DNA from: Paractinoplanes atraurantiacus | GTDB lineage: Bacteria; Actinomycetota; Actinomycetes; Mycobacteriales; Micromonosporaceae | Reading direction: 5' to 3' | Length of the DNA stretch: 64,000 bases | Assembly (NCBI RefSeq): GCF_900215205.1 | Contig: NZ_OBDY01000001.1 | Span: 1,236,786-1,300,785, forward strand | Shown: piece by piece, positions 8,875-17,583 of the stretch | Numbering within the stretch: position 1 is the first letter of the stretch | Layout of the letters: each line of letters begins with the position of its first letter | Notes under the pieces: model-generated | Told to the model about the DNA's origin: nothing | What the model saw: only the letters and a program-made list of their open reading frames with translations | Databases searched by the model: none | Program-made: the position numbers and the translations under genes

Positions 8875-10236
8875 GTGACAACAACTGACGTGATCAATCC
8901 AGCAACAGGCGCGGTCTTCACCACCGTCCCGTCGCTGGATCTGGCCGCGACCGACGCGGCGATCGATCGCGCGCACAAAGCCTTTCCGGCCTGGCGTGCG
9001 GTGGCGCCCGGCGACCGGGCCCGGCTGCTGCGCCGCTTCGCCGCGGTGGTCGACCAGCACCTCGGCGAGCTGGCCGAGCTCGAAGTGCGCAACGCCGGCC
9101 ACACCATCGGCAACGCCCGCTGGGAGGCGGGCAACGTCCGCGACGTGCTCGACTATTACGCCGGGGCGCCCGAGCGGCTCAGCGGCCGCCAGATCCCGGT
9201 CGCCGGCGGCCTCGACGTGACGTTCCACGAGCCGCTCGGCGTGGTCGGCATCATCGTGCCGTGGAACTTCCCGATGCCGATCGCCGGCTGGGGTTTCGCC
9301 CCGGCGCTGGCGGCCGGCAACACGGTGGTGCTCAAGCCGGCCGAGCTGACCCCGCTGACCGCGATCCGGCTCGGTGAGCTGGCGCTCGAGGCCGGCCTGC
9401 CCGACGACGTGTTCCAGATCGTTCCGGGCAAGGGCTCGATCGTCGGGCAGCGGTTCGTCACCCACCCGGCCGTGCGCAAGGTCTGCTTCACCGGTTCGAC
9501 CGAGGTCGGCAAGTCGATCATGGCGGGCGCGGCCGACCAGGTGAAGCGGGTGACCCTGGAGCTGGGCGGTAAGAGCGCCAACATCGTCTTCGCCGACGCC
9601 GACCTCGAGAAAGCGGCGGCGTCGGCCCCGGCGTCCGTCTTCGACAACGCCGGGCAGGACTGTTGCGCCCGTTCGCGCCTGCTGGTGCAGGAGTCGGTCT
9701 ACGACAAGTTCCTGTCGCTGCTGGAGCCGGCGGTCAAGGCGTTCCGGGTCGAGGAGCCCTCGAACGCGACGGCCGAGATGGGACCGCTGATCTCTTCCGG
9801 GCACAGGGAAAGCGTCGCAACGTACGTGGAAGGGTCCGATGTCGCCTTCGCCGGGCAGGCGCCCAGCGGGGACGGATGGTGGTTCCCGCCGACCGTGCTG
9901 CTCGCCCACTCGGCCGATGATCGGCACTGGCGCGAGGAGGTCTTCGGGCCGGTGCTGTCGGTGCTGCCGTTCAAGGACGAGGCCGACGCCGTCCGGCTGG
10001 CCAACGACACCGAGTACGGGCTGTCGGGTTCGCTCTGGACCCGCGACCTGGGCCGGGCGCTGCGGGTCTCGCGGGCCGTGGAGACCGGCGCGCTGAGTGT
10101 CAACAGTCACTCGTCGGTGCGGTACTGGACGCCGTTCGGCGGCATGAAGCAGTCCGGGCTGGGGCGCGAGCTCGGCCCGGACGCGCTGCTCAGCTTCACC
10201 GATGTGAAAAACGTGTTCCTTGCGATGGGAGAGTAA
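8875..10236 (+). CDS. NAD(P)-dependent aldehyde dehydrogenase
   Basis: 453 residues from the GTG at 8875, chosen because AAGGA (8863-8867) lies seven bases upstream; the frame is open further up but without a site. Class-typical motifs are VPWNFPMP, KPAELTP, the FTGSTEVGK nucleotide-binding loop, ELGGKSANIVF with general base Glu229, and GQDCC with catalytic Cys263. In the cluster it would oxidise the gamma-glutamyl-aminoaldehyde to the acid (PuuC-like step), or an unconjugated aldehyde. The SDR gene follows with no gap, so the two are co-transcribed. Confidence 0.93.
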   Translation: MTTTDVINPATGAVFTTVPSLDLAATDAAIDRAHKAFPAWRAVAPGDRARLLRRFAAVVDQHLGELAELEVRNAGHTIGNARWEAGNVRDVLDYYAGAPERLSGRQIPVAGGLDVTFHEPLGVVGIIVPWNFPMPIAGWGFAPALAAGNTVVLKPAELTPLTAIRLGELALEAGLPDDVFQIVPGKGSIVGQRFVTHPAVRKVCFTGSTEVGKSIMAGAADQVKRVTLELGGKSANIVFADADLEKAAASAPASVFDNAGQDCCARSRLLVQESVYDKFLSLLEPAVKAFRVEEPSNATAEMGPLISSGHRESVATYVEGSDVAFAGQAPSGDGWWFPPTVLLAHSADDRHWREEVFGPVLSVLPFKDEADAVRLANDTEYGLSGSLWTRDLGRALRVSRAVETGALSVNSHSSVRYWTPFGGMKQSGLGRELGPDALLSFTDVKNVFLAMGE

Positions 10237-11001
10237 GTGGAGCGTTTGCGGGACCGGGTCGCCGTGATCACCGGCGCCGGCAGCGGTATCGGGCTGGCCA
10301 CCGCCCGGCGGTTCGCCGCCGAGGGCGCGAAGGTCATCGCCGTGGACATCTCGGAAGACGCCGGTAAGGCGGTCGCCGACGAGGTCGGTGGCGAGTTCGT
10401 GGCCTGCGACGTCAGCGACGAGGAGTCGGTCAAGCGGCTGTTCGACGGCGTCGCCGAGCGGCACGGACGGGTCGACATCGCCTTCAACAACGCCGGCATC
10501 TCGCCGCCGGACGACGACTCGATCCTGGTCACCGGCCTGGACGCGTGGGAGCGCGTACTCAAGGTCAACACCACGTCGGTCTTCTTCTGCTGCAAATACG
10601 CGATTCCGCACATGCAGCGGCAGGGCAAGGGCTCGATCATCAACACGGCGTCGTTCGTGGCGCTGCTCGGGGCGGCCACGTCGCAGATCGCGTACACGGC
10701 GAGCAAGGGCGGCGTGCTGGCGATGACCCGCGAGCTCGGTGTGCAGTTCGCGCGGGAGGGCATCCGGATCAACGCGCTCTGCCCGGGACCCGTGGCGACC
10801 CCGCTGCTGATGGAGCTGTTCGCCAAGGACCCGGAGCGGGCGGCCCGGCGGCTCGTGCACGTGCCGATGGGTCGGTTCGCCGAGCCCGCGGAGATCGCGG
10901 CGGCGGTGGCGTTCCTGGCCAGCGACGACGCCTCGTTCATGACCGCCTCGCAGTTCGTGGTGGACGGTGGAATCACCGGCGCCTATGTAACTCCGCTGTG
11001 A
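10237..11001 (+). CDS. SDR-family oxidoreductase
   Basis: 254 residues from a GTG directly after the aldehyde dehydrogenase stop. Classical SDR features are the GAGSGIG dinucleotide loop (residues 13-19), NNAG (84-87), and catalytic Ser139, Tyr153 and Lys157. Asp37 at the end of the second strand favours NAD over NADP. It ends in the family C-terminus VDGGITGAY. Its place in the amine cluster suggests it acts on an alcohol, hydroxy acid or amino alcohol in the same pathway; FabG-type annotation by similarity alone would be unsafe. Confidence 0.9.
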   Translation: MERLRDRVAVITGAGSGIGLATARRFAAEGAKVIAVDISEDAGKAVADEVGGEFVACDVSDEESVKRLFDGVAERHGRVDIAFNNAGISPPDDDSILVTGLDAWERVLKVNTTSVFFCCKYAIPHMQRQGKGSIINTASFVALLGAATSQIAYTASKGGVLAMTRELGVQFAREGIRINALCPGPVATPLLMELFAKDPERAARRLVHVPMGRFAEPAEIAAAVAFLASDDASFMTASQFVVDGGITGAYVTPL

Positions 11002-11117
11002 ACGTTTGAGAGGTCGTTTCCATGGGCACGTCCCTTTTACGCCCGAGAGGGGTGAAGGGGTCGAATCCCCGCCCGCACAGGTCGATCCCTGCGTAGGTGG
11101 GACAGAAGGGCCCGTGG

Positions 11118-11150
11118 TGGGGTGTCACCTCGTAATGAGGTGACACCCCA
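11118..11150 (+). terminator. Long perfect inverted repeat
   Basis: A 14-bp perfect stem (11118-11131 with 11137-11150) and a 5-nt loop GTAAT. There is no T tract, as is common for actinobacterial hairpin terminators. It separates the dehydrogenase genes from the hydrolase genes. Confidence 0.6.
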
Positions 11151-11197
11151 CACCCCCATTACGCCGAAAAGGCGATGGAACAGAAACATGATCTGGT

Positions 11198-11203
11198 TAC
11201 GGT
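11198..11203 (+). promoter_or_regulatory. Leaderless-type -10 element of the first hydrolase gene
   Basis: TACGGT six bases before the ATG at 11210. It implies that the hydrolase pair has its own promoter downstream of the hairpin. Confidence 0.4.
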
Positions 11204-11209
11204 GGGGCG

Positions 11210-11893
11210 ATGCGCCCGATCATCGGCATCACGACCTATGTGGAGAACGCCACGTGGGGTGTCTGGCGGGATCTGCCGACCACGCTGATCCCGCACGACT
11301 ACGTCGCCGCCGTCACGCTGGCCGGTGGACGGCCCGTCCTGATCCCCCAGGAGGACGACACCGACGTGCTGCGTGCGCTGGACGGGCTGGTGCTCGCCGG
11401 CGGTCCCGACCTCGGCCCCGAGATGTACGGCCAGGAGCCCGGCCCGCACACCGTCGTACGCCCTGAGAGGGACACCGCGGAATTGCGGCTGGTCCGCGCG
11501 GCGTTGGAGATGGACATGCCGGTCCTCGGCATCTGCCGGGGAATGCAGCTGCTCACCGTCGCCGCCGGTGGGACGCTGCACCAGCATCTGCCCGACCTGC
11601 TCGGGCACGAGAAGCACCGGCCCGCGCCGGGTGTGTACGGCGAGCACGACGCGCGGTTCGAGCCCGGCAGCCGCATCGCCACCCTGATGGGTGACGACCT
11701 GGCCATCCGCTGCTTCCACCATCAGGGCGTCGCCGATCCGGGCACGCTCACCGTCACCGGCCGCGCCGAGGACGGGCTCCCCGAAGCCGTGGAGGACCCG
11801 GGCCGCCGGTTCGTCCTTGGCGTGCAGTGGCACCCGGAAGTGGTTCGTGACCGGCGCCTGTTCGGAGCGCTGGCCACCGCGGCCCGGAACTGA
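11210..11893 (+). CDS. Class I glutamine-amidotransferase-like gamma-glutamyl hydrolase (PuuD-like, peptidase C26)
   Basis: 227 residues. It has the class I amidotransferase triad: Cys109 in GICRGMQ, and His208 with Glu210 in VQWHPE. The surrounding LAGGPDLGPEMYG and TLHQHLPDLLGH segments match the PuuD/peptidase C26 branch, which cleaves gamma-glutamyl-GABA to GABA and glutamate. Within this cluster it would remove the glutamyl group added by the ligase. It is followed after 21 bp by a second, longer paralogue; the two share the catalytic regions but differ at the N-terminus and around residues 125-150. Confidence 0.88.
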   Translation: MRPIIGITTYVENATWGVWRDLPTTLIPHDYVAAVTLAGGRPVLIPQEDDTDVLRALDGLVLAGGPDLGPEMYGQEPGPHTVVRPERDTAELRLVRAALEMDMPVLGICRGMQLLTVAAGGTLHQHLPDLLGHEKHRPAPGVYGEHDARFEPGSRIATLMGDDLAIRCFHHQGVADPGTLTVTGRAEDGLPEAVEDPGRRFVLGVQWHPEVVRDRRLFGALATAARN

Positions 11894-11914
11894 GACACAG
11901 GAGGAAATCACCGC

Positions 11915-12664
11915 ATGCGCAGGCCCTTGATCGGCATGACCGCGTACTCCCGGCAAGTGCAGTACGACGGCAACGACCTCATGGCGGGCATGCTCCCCAT
12001 GACGTACGTGCGAGCCGTGCACGCCGTCGGTGGGCGAGCCGTGCTGATCACCCCGGACGAGCCCGGAACCGACGTCGTCGAGTCGCTGGACGGCATCGTC
12101 TTCAGCGGCGGCAACGACATCGATCCGGCCTACTGGGGCGCCGAGCGGCATCCGGAGACCGAGGTCGACAAGGAGCGCGACACCGCCGAGCTGATGCTCA
12201 TGAAGGCCGCCCTCGAGGCCGACCTGCCGGTGCTCGGCGTGTGCCGCGGCATGCAGGTGATGGCCGTGGCCGGCGGCGGCACGCTGCACCAGCACCTGCC
12301 CGACCTGCTCGGCAGCGACCACCACCGGGGCGCGCCCGGCACCGACCCGCTGGCCGCCGGCGCCGCCGCCTACGGGCGGCACGACGTGACCGTGCGGCCC
12401 GGCTCGCGGGCGCACGAGCTCCTCGGCGAGCGCCTGACAGTGAACTCCTTCCACCATCAGGCGGTCGACGACCCGGGCTCGTTCACCGCCACCGGCTGGT
12501 GCCCCGACGACCAGGTCATCGAGATCATCGAGGATCCGGCCCTGACGTACGCCATCGGCGTGCAGTGGCATCCCGAGCGCACCAACGACCTGCGTGTCTT
12601 CTCGCGCCTGGTGGAGGCCGCGGCGAAGCGGGCGGGGCTCGGGGAGGCGGCACTCGCCGTGTGA
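11915..12664 (+). CDS. Second gamma-glutamyl hydrolase of the PuuD-like family
   Basis: 249 residues, with an AGGAGG site (11901-11906) before the ATG. The triad is Cys110 in GVCRGMQ and His219/Glu221 in VQWHPE. It carries an insertion of about 12 residues (around residues 139-152) relative to the upstream paralogue, near the active-site rim, which may alter substrate range. Tandem paralogues suggest two gamma-glutamylated intermediates, or a duplication that is diverging. Family assignment is secure; the division of labour is inference. Confidence 0.88.
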   Translation: MRRPLIGMTAYSRQVQYDGNDLMAGMLPMTYVRAVHAVGGRAVLITPDEPGTDVVESLDGIVFSGGNDIDPAYWGAERHPETEVDKERDTAELMLMKAALEADLPVLGVCRGMQVMAVAGGGTLHQHLPDLLGSDHHRGAPGTDPLAAGAAAYGRHDVTVRPGSRAHELLGERLTVNSFHHQAVDDPGSFTATGWCPDDQVIEIIEDPALTYAIGVQWHPERTNDLRVFSRLVEAAAKRAGLGEAALAV

Positions 12665-12727
12665 CACCGGTGGCCCGGTGTTACGGTGCCTATCCGTACG
12701 GTCGGTGAAGCGTGCGGGGAGGTCCCC

Positions 12728-15700
12728 TTGGGCGAGGGTCCGGACGGCGTACTCCCGGGCCAGCTGCGCACGGCGTTCGAGCGCGGCGGTGAGATGGGCC
12801 GCCGCATGCTCGAGTTCGACTGGTCGCGCAGTCCGCTCGGTCATCCCTCCGGGTGGCCGTCCGAGCTTCGGATGGCCGTGGCCACGATGCTCGCCTCGCG
12901 GGCCCAGATCGCCCTTCTCTGGGGCCCGCAGTACTGCGCGCTCTACAACGACGCGTACATCTCGGTCCTCGGTGGCAAGCACCCCGACTATCTCGGCCGG
13001 CCCTGCAGCGAGATGTGGTCCGAGACGTGGCCGCTGCTCGAGGGCCTGTTCTCCGGTGTCGTCGACAACGACGGGGCGTTCTGGGGCACCGACTTCGCCT
13101 TCCTGCTGGAGCGGCACGGTTTCCTCGAGGAGGCCTACTTCGACCTCTCGTACGATCCGATCCGGACGGCGCCGGGTGAGGTCGCCGGCGTCTTCTGCAT
13201 CGTCAGCGACACCACCGGCCGGGTGCTCAACACGCGCCGGGTGCGCACGCTGAGCGCGCTCGGCTCCCGCCTCGCCGACTCACCCGATCAGGCGGCGCTG
13301 GCCGCCGAGGCCGTCGAGGTGCTCGGCGAGAACCCCAAGGACGTGCCCTTCGCCCGCCTCGTCCTCGACGACGACGAAGGTGACCTCCCGGTGGCCCGGC
13401 AGGTGATCGAGAGCGGGAAGCCGGTCCGGGTGCCGCTGACCGAGATCGCCGACCCGCCGCGGGACGCGTCCGGCGAGGCACTGGCGCTGCCGATCACGGT
13501 CGGCACCACCACGGTCGGCGCGCTGGTGGTCGGGCTGAGCCGCTACCTCTCGCTGGGCGGCACCTACCGCGACTTCCTCGAACTGGCGGCGGCGCAGATC
13601 TCCCGGGCCGTGGGCAACCTGCGGGCGTACGAGCAGGAGCGCTCCCGCGCCGCCGAGCTGGCCGCCCTCGACCAGGCCAAGACCAACTTCTTCTCGAACG
13701 TCAGCCACGAGTTCCGTACACCCCTGACCCTGATCCTCGGGCCGCTGGAGGATCTGCTCGGCGACCCGGCGCTGCCCCCGGCCCAGCGCGAGCGGCTGCT
13801 GCCGATGCAGCGCAACGGCCTGCGCCTGCTCAAGCTGGTCAACACGGTGCTCGACTTCTCGCGGCTCGAGTCCGGCCGGCTGCGGGCGGCCTATCTGCCG
13901 ACCGACCTGGCCGACTACACGGCCCGGCTGGCCAGCACGTTCCGCGCCGCGGCCGAGCGGGCCGGCCTGGAACTGGTCGTGGAGACACCGCCGCTGGCGG
14001 CGCCGGTCTACGTCGACCGCGAGATGTGGGAGAAGATCGTCCTCAACCTGCTCTCGAACGCGGTCAAGTTCACCCCGGCCGGCCGGGTCGAGGTGCGGGT
14101 CGGCCCGGACGCGGGCTACGCGGTGCTGTCCGTGAAGGACACCGGCGTCGGCATCCCGGCCGATCAGCAGCCGCTGCTGTTCGACCGCTTCCACCGGGTC
14201 ACCGGCGCCTGGTCGCGCAGCCACGAGGGCACCGGCATCGGACTCGCGCTCGTCCGCGAGCTGGCCGAGATGCACGGTGGCTCGGCCGCCGCCACCAGCA
14301 CGCCGGGTCTCGGCAGCGTCTTCACCGTCCGGGTCCCCTTCGGCACGGCGCATCTGCCGGCCGACCGGGTCGTCCAGCGCGGGGAGCCGCTCGGTCCCGA
14401 GATCGACCCACGCCCGTACGTCGAGGAGGCCGAGCACTGGTGGACCGGCGACGAGCCGGTCACGCTGCCGCTGCCGTCGCCCTCGGACGACCGCCGGCCG
14501 GGCCGGATCCTGCTCGTCGACGACAACGCCGATCTGCGTGACCATGTGGCCCGCCTGCTGCGCCCCCATTGGGACGTGACCACCGCGGTGGACGGCCAGG
14601 CCGCCCTCGAACTGGTCCGGCGCGGCCGCTTCGACCTGGTGCTGACCGACGTGATGATGCCCCGGCTGGACGGCTTCGGGCTGATCGCCGCCCTGCGCGA
14701 CGACGAGCGCACCCGCGACGTGCCGATCGTCGTGCTCTCCGCCCGGGCCGGAGAGGAGGCCTCGGTCGAGGGTCTCGCCGCCGGCGCCGACGACTACCTG
14801 GTCAAGCCGTTCTCGGCCCGCGACCTGGTCGCCCGGGTCCGGGCCAACCTCGACCTGGGCCAGGCCCGCCGCCAGATCATCAGCCGGCTGCGCGGGCTGG
14901 TGGACACGGCCGCCGCGGTCAACACCGTGCGCACCACGGCCGAGGTGCTGGACGTCGCGGCCCGGCACGTGCGGGCGATGACCTCGGCCGGCCGGGTGGT
15001 GGTGTCGGTGCCCGGCGCACGGGCCGAGGTGGACGGTGGCGCCGATCCGGCGGCCGAGCCCGACGCCGTGCTGCCGCTGCCCGACACGTCCGGCGCCACC
15101 GTGGGCGAGCTGCGGGTGTGGTCGTCGCCCGGCGGCGCCCTCGAGCCGGCGGTGCTGGCCCAGCTGGCCCGCCTGATCGGGCTGCGGCTGGAGAACGCGC
15201 GCCTCTACGAGGCCGAGCACCGGATCGCCACCACGCTGCAGCACAGCCTGCTGCCGCAGTCACTGCCGCGGATGCCGGGCGCGATCGTGGCCAGCCGCTA
15301 TCTGCCCGGCAGCAACGAGGCCGAGGTCGGCGGCGACTGGTACGACGTCATCGCCGCCCCCGGCGACCAGCTCTTCCTGATCATCGGCGACGTGGTGGGC
15401 AAGGGGGTGCAGGCGGCGGCGGTGATGGGCCAGCTGCGCAACGCTCTGCGGGCCTACATCCTGGAAGGTTTCGACTGTGGTGAGTCCCTGACCCGGCTGA
15501 ACCGGCTCGTGGACAACCTGGGCCGCCGTCAGTTCGCGACCGTCGTCTGTGTCCGGTACGACCCGGTGGCCCGTAGCTTGCACTACTCGTCGGCCGGGCA
15601 CCCTTCGCCGGTGATGGTGCATCCGGGCGAGCTCGGCACGTTCCTCTATCCGTCGGCGCTCGGCCCGCCCATCGGCGCCCTGGCCGGGTCGGCCTATCCG

Positions 15701-16303
15701 ACGATGGAGGCGCGGGTGCCGCCCGGCAGCCGGCTCCTGCTCTACACCGACGGGCTGGTCGAGGACCGGAAGCTGGGCATCGACAGCGGACTGGCCGACC
15801 TGACGGCCGACGCCGCCAAGCCGGCCGAGCACGTCGAGGACCTGCTCGACGGGCTGCTGGCCAAGGCCGCGCGCCGGCATCGCCGTGACGACATCGCGCT
15901 GCTGGCGCTGGAGGTGACCGAGCCCCGCGAGTTCGTGCTGCGGCTGCCGGCCGAGCCGGGCCGGCTCAGCGTGCTGCGCCGGCGGCTGGAGGACTTCCTG
16001 ACCGGGAACGACGTGCCCGAGGACGACGTCTTCGACCTGACCGTGGCGGTCTCCGAGGCGGCGGCCAACGCGATCGAGCACCCGGTCGAGCCGGCCGAGC
16101 CGGTGATCACTGTGGAGGCCTCGCTCACCGACGACGCGGTCGTGGTCACCGTGCACGACACGGGCACCTGGCGCGACACCAGCTCCGAGGGCTTCCGCGG
16201 CCGCGGCCTGGCGCTGATCGGCGCGCTCTGCGAGCTGTCGGTCAGCCGCTCGGCGCAGGGCACCTCGGTGACCTTGCGACGGCCGCTGTCTAGTCCGCGC
16301 TGA
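12728..16303 (+). CDS. Multidomain hybrid sensor histidine kinase / response receiver / SpoIIE phosphatase / anti-sigma-type ATPase
   Basis: About 1191 residues from TTG 12728, which follows GGGGAGG (12716-12722); a GTG at 12686 is in frame but has no site. Domains in order: PAS-like (about 15-165), GAF-like (about 170-310), HisKA with phospho-acceptor His327 in SHEFRTP, HATPase (NLLSNAVKF, DTGVGIP, GTGIGLAL), receiver domain with Asp641 in TDVMMP and the KPF lysine, a second GAF-like region, PP2C/SpoIIE phosphatase with GGDWYD (Asp870), and a C-terminal RsbW-like HATPase (AANAIEH, GRGLALI). It should sense a signal, phosphorylate itself, dephosphorylate a STAS antagonist and bind a sigma factor. 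A STAS gene converges on it with a 14-bp overlap. No membrane segment is visible, so it is probably cytoplasmic. Confidence 0.92.
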   Translation: MGEGPDGVLPGQLRTAFERGGEMGRRMLEFDWSRSPLGHPSGWPSELRMAVATMLASRAQIALLWGPQYCALYNDAYISVLGGKHPDYLGRPCSEMWSETWPLLEGLFSGVVDNDGAFWGTDFAFLLERHGFLEEAYFDLSYDPIRTAPGEVAGVFCIVSDTTGRVLNTRRVRTLSALGSRLADSPDQAALAAEAVEVLGENPKDVPFARLVLDDDEGDLPVARQVIESGKPVRVPLTEIADPPRDASGEALALPITVGTTTVGALVVGLSRYLSLGGTYRDFLELAAAQISRAVGNLRAYEQERSRAAELAALDQAKTNFFSNVSHEFRTPLTLILGPLEDLLGDPALPPAQRERLLPMQRNGLRLLKLVNTVLDFSRLESGRLRAAYLPTDLADYTARLASTFRAAAERAGLELVVETPPLAAPVYVDREMWEKIVLNLLSNAVKFTPAGRVEVRVGPDAGYAVLSVKDTGVGIPADQQPLLFDRFHRVTGAWSRSHEGTGIGLALVRELAEMHGGSAAATSTPGLGSVFTVRVPFGTAHLPADRVVQRGEPLGPEIDPRPYVEEAEHWWTGDEPVTLPLPSPSDDRRPGRILLVDDNADLRDHVARLLRPHWDVTTAVDGQAALELVRRGRFDLVLTDVMMPRLDGFGLIAALRDDERTRDVPIVVLSARAGEEASVEGLAAGADDYLVKPFSARDLVARVRANLDLGQARRQIISRLRGLVDTAAAVNTVRTTAEVLDVAARHVRAMTSAGRVVVSVPGARAEVDGGADPAAEPDAVLPLPDTSGATVGELRVWSSPGGALEPAVLAQLARLIGLRLENARLYEAEHRIATTLQHSLLPQSLPRMPGAIVASRYLPGSNEAEVGGDWYDVIAAPGDQLFLIIGDVVGKGVQAAAVMGQLRNALRAYILEGFDCGESLTRLNRLVDNLGRRQFATVVCVRYDPVARSLHYSSAGHPSPVMVHPGELGTFLYPSALGPPIGALAGSAYPTMEARVPPGSRLLLYTDGLVEDRKLGIDSGLADLTADAAKPAEHVEDLLDGLLAKAARRHRRDDIALLALEVTEPREFVLRLPAEPGRLSVLRRRLEDFLTGNDVPEDDVFDLTVAVSEAAANAIEHPVEPAEPVITVEASLTDDAVVVTVHDTGTWRDTSSEGFRGRGLALIGALCELSVSRSAQGTSVTLRRPLSSPR

Positions 16304-16610
16304 GCCAGGGCTGGGTCGACAGGCCGGAGATCTCCAGCACCCGGCGGACCTGGCCCGAGGGGTGCACGAGCAGGGCCTCGCCGTAGCGGTCGGCGAGCTG
16401 CAACAAGGCGTGAATGGCGGCGGAGTCGAAGAAGCTGACCTCACGCAGGTCGAGCGTGGCCGCGGCGGCGCCGTCCACTGTCGCGGCGCGGAGCATGGCG
16501 TCGGCGGTGGACATGTCCACCTCGCCGGTCACGGTCACGGTCACCCTGTTCCCGGTCACCACGCCGGTCGCGGTGAAGTTCGGGTCGGCCCCCTCTTGAT
16601 CCACGAACAC
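16290..16610 (-). CDS. STAS-domain anti-sigma-factor antagonist
   Basis: 106 residues from a GTG at 16610 (a second GTG at 16604 is possible). It has the STAS core: TVTVTGEVDMSTADAM, then LDLREVSFFDSAAIHALLQL, where Ser in FFDSAA is the expected phosphorylation site recognised by RsbW-type kinases and SpoIIE-type phosphatases. It converges on the multidomain sensor gene with a 14-bp overlap, so it is the obvious partner of that protein's phosphatase and kinase-like domains. No sigma factor gene is adjacent, so the regulated sigma factor must lie elsewhere. Confidence 0.9.
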   Translation of the reverse strand: MFVDQEGADPNFTATGVVTGNRVTVTVTGEVDMSTADAMLRAATVDGAAAATLDLREVSFFDSAAIHALLQLADRYGEALLVHPSGQVRRVLEISGLSTQPWLSAD

Positions 16611-16713
16611 ACGATTACACAGCGCCGGAAACGCGGCAAGAACCGGTTGATTAAGGTCAACGGACCTGTTACCGGGCTGTGCCCATGGGCGAGGATCGCG
16701 CGCATGGCGGCGA

Positions 16714-16719
16714 TAGGCT
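16714..16719 (+). promoter_or_regulatory. Leaderless-type -10 element of map
   Basis: TAGGCT six bases before the map ATG, with no ribosome-binding site between them. Confidence 0.45.
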
Positions 16720-16725
16720 GGGGCG

Positions 16726-17583
16726 ATGACCGTTCGTGCCCCATTGATGCCGGGAAAACAGTCGCCCTGGCGGGCGGTCCCGGCACAGATCGTCCGACCC
16801 GAGTACGTGGGTAAGAAGCGCCCGAAAGAGTGGCGTGGATCCCACGTTCAGACCGCCGAGACCATCGAGAAGATGCGGATCGCCGGGCGTCTGGCGGCGC
16901 GGGCCACCCAGCTCGCCGGCGAGCACTGCAAGCCGGGCGTGACCACCGACGAGATCGACCGGGTGGTCCACGAGTTCCTGTGCGATCACGGCGCGTACCC
17001 GTCGACACTGGGTTACAAGGGTTTTCCGAAATCCTGCTGCACCTCGCTCAACGAGGTGATCTGCCACGGCATCCCCGACTCGACGGTGCTCGAGGACGGT
17101 GACATCGTCAACGTCGACGTCACGGCCTATCTCGACGGCGTGCACGGCGACACCGACGCCACGTTCTGCGTGGGCGAGGTGAGCGACGAGGCCCGGCTGC
17201 TGGTCGAGCGCACCCACGAGGCGATGATGCGCGGTATCCGGGCGGTCGCGCCGGGCCGCCCCATCAACGCGATCGGGCGGGTCATCGAGGCGTACGCCCG
17301 CCGGTTCGGCTACGGGGTGGTCCGCGACTTCACCGGTCACGGCATCGGTGAGACGTTCCATTCCGGGCTCTACATCCCGCATTACGACAATCCGCGCCTG
17401 GACACGGTGATGGAGGTCGGGATGACCTTCACCATCGAGCCGATGATCACGCTCGGCACCCACGAGTACGAGATCTGGAAGGACGGCTGGACGGTCGTCA
17501 CCAAGGACCGCAAGTGGACCGCCCAGTTCGAGCACACGCTGGTGGTCACCGAGGAGGGCTCGGAGATTCTCACCCTGCCTTAG
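16726..17583 (+). CDS. map: Methionine aminopeptidase type I
   Basis: 285 residues. The five metal ligands are recognisable: Asp131 (VNVDVT), Asp142 (GDTDATF), His205 (GHGIG), Glu238 (TIEPM) and Glu269 (FEHT). The N-terminal ~40-residue extension with [12 protein letters not shown] is typical of actinobacterial map paralogues similar to mycobacterial MapB. It removes the initiator methionine from nascent proteins. The gene is monocistronic, with a leaderless-type promoter, and converges on the nucleotidyltransferase gene with shared stop bases (TTAG). Confidence 0.95.
   Translation: MTVRAPLMPGKQSPWRAVPAQIVRPEYVGKKRPKEWRGSHVQTAETIEKMRIAGRLAARATQLAGEHCKPGVTTDEIDRVVHEFLCDHGAYPSTLGYKGFPKSCCTSLNEVICHGIPDSTVLEDGDIVNVDVTAYLDGVHGDTDATFCVGEVSDEARLLVERTHEAMMRGIRAVAPGRPINAIGRVIEAYARRFGYGVVRDFTGHGIGETFHSGLYIPHYDNPRLDTVMEVGMTFTIEPMITLGTHEYEIWKDGWTVVTKDRKWTAQFEHTLVVTEEGSEILTLP

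Larger units (their letters stand above)
11002..11209 (+). other. Structured intergenic region before the first gamma-glutamyl hydrolase gene
   Basis: This 208-bp gap holds two small hairpins with similar loops (around 11057-11070 and 11078-11091, sharing GGTCGAATC/GGTCGATC-like sequences), followed by a long perfect hairpin at 11118-11150. It could be the 3' end of the upstream transcript or an unassigned RNA element. No protein gene is supported. Confidence 0.4.

Noticed and set aside
11057..11074. A T-arm-like GGGGTCGAATCCCC sequence suggesting a tRNA
   Set aside because: No anticodon arm, D arm or acceptor stem can be drawn around it, and the loop is one base short of a tRNA T loop.
13280..15244. 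A 654-codon minus-strand frame opposite the sensor kinase
   Set aside because: It mirrors the codon bias of the kinase gene and contains no family motif; the plus-strand frame has all kinase, receiver and phosphatase motifs.
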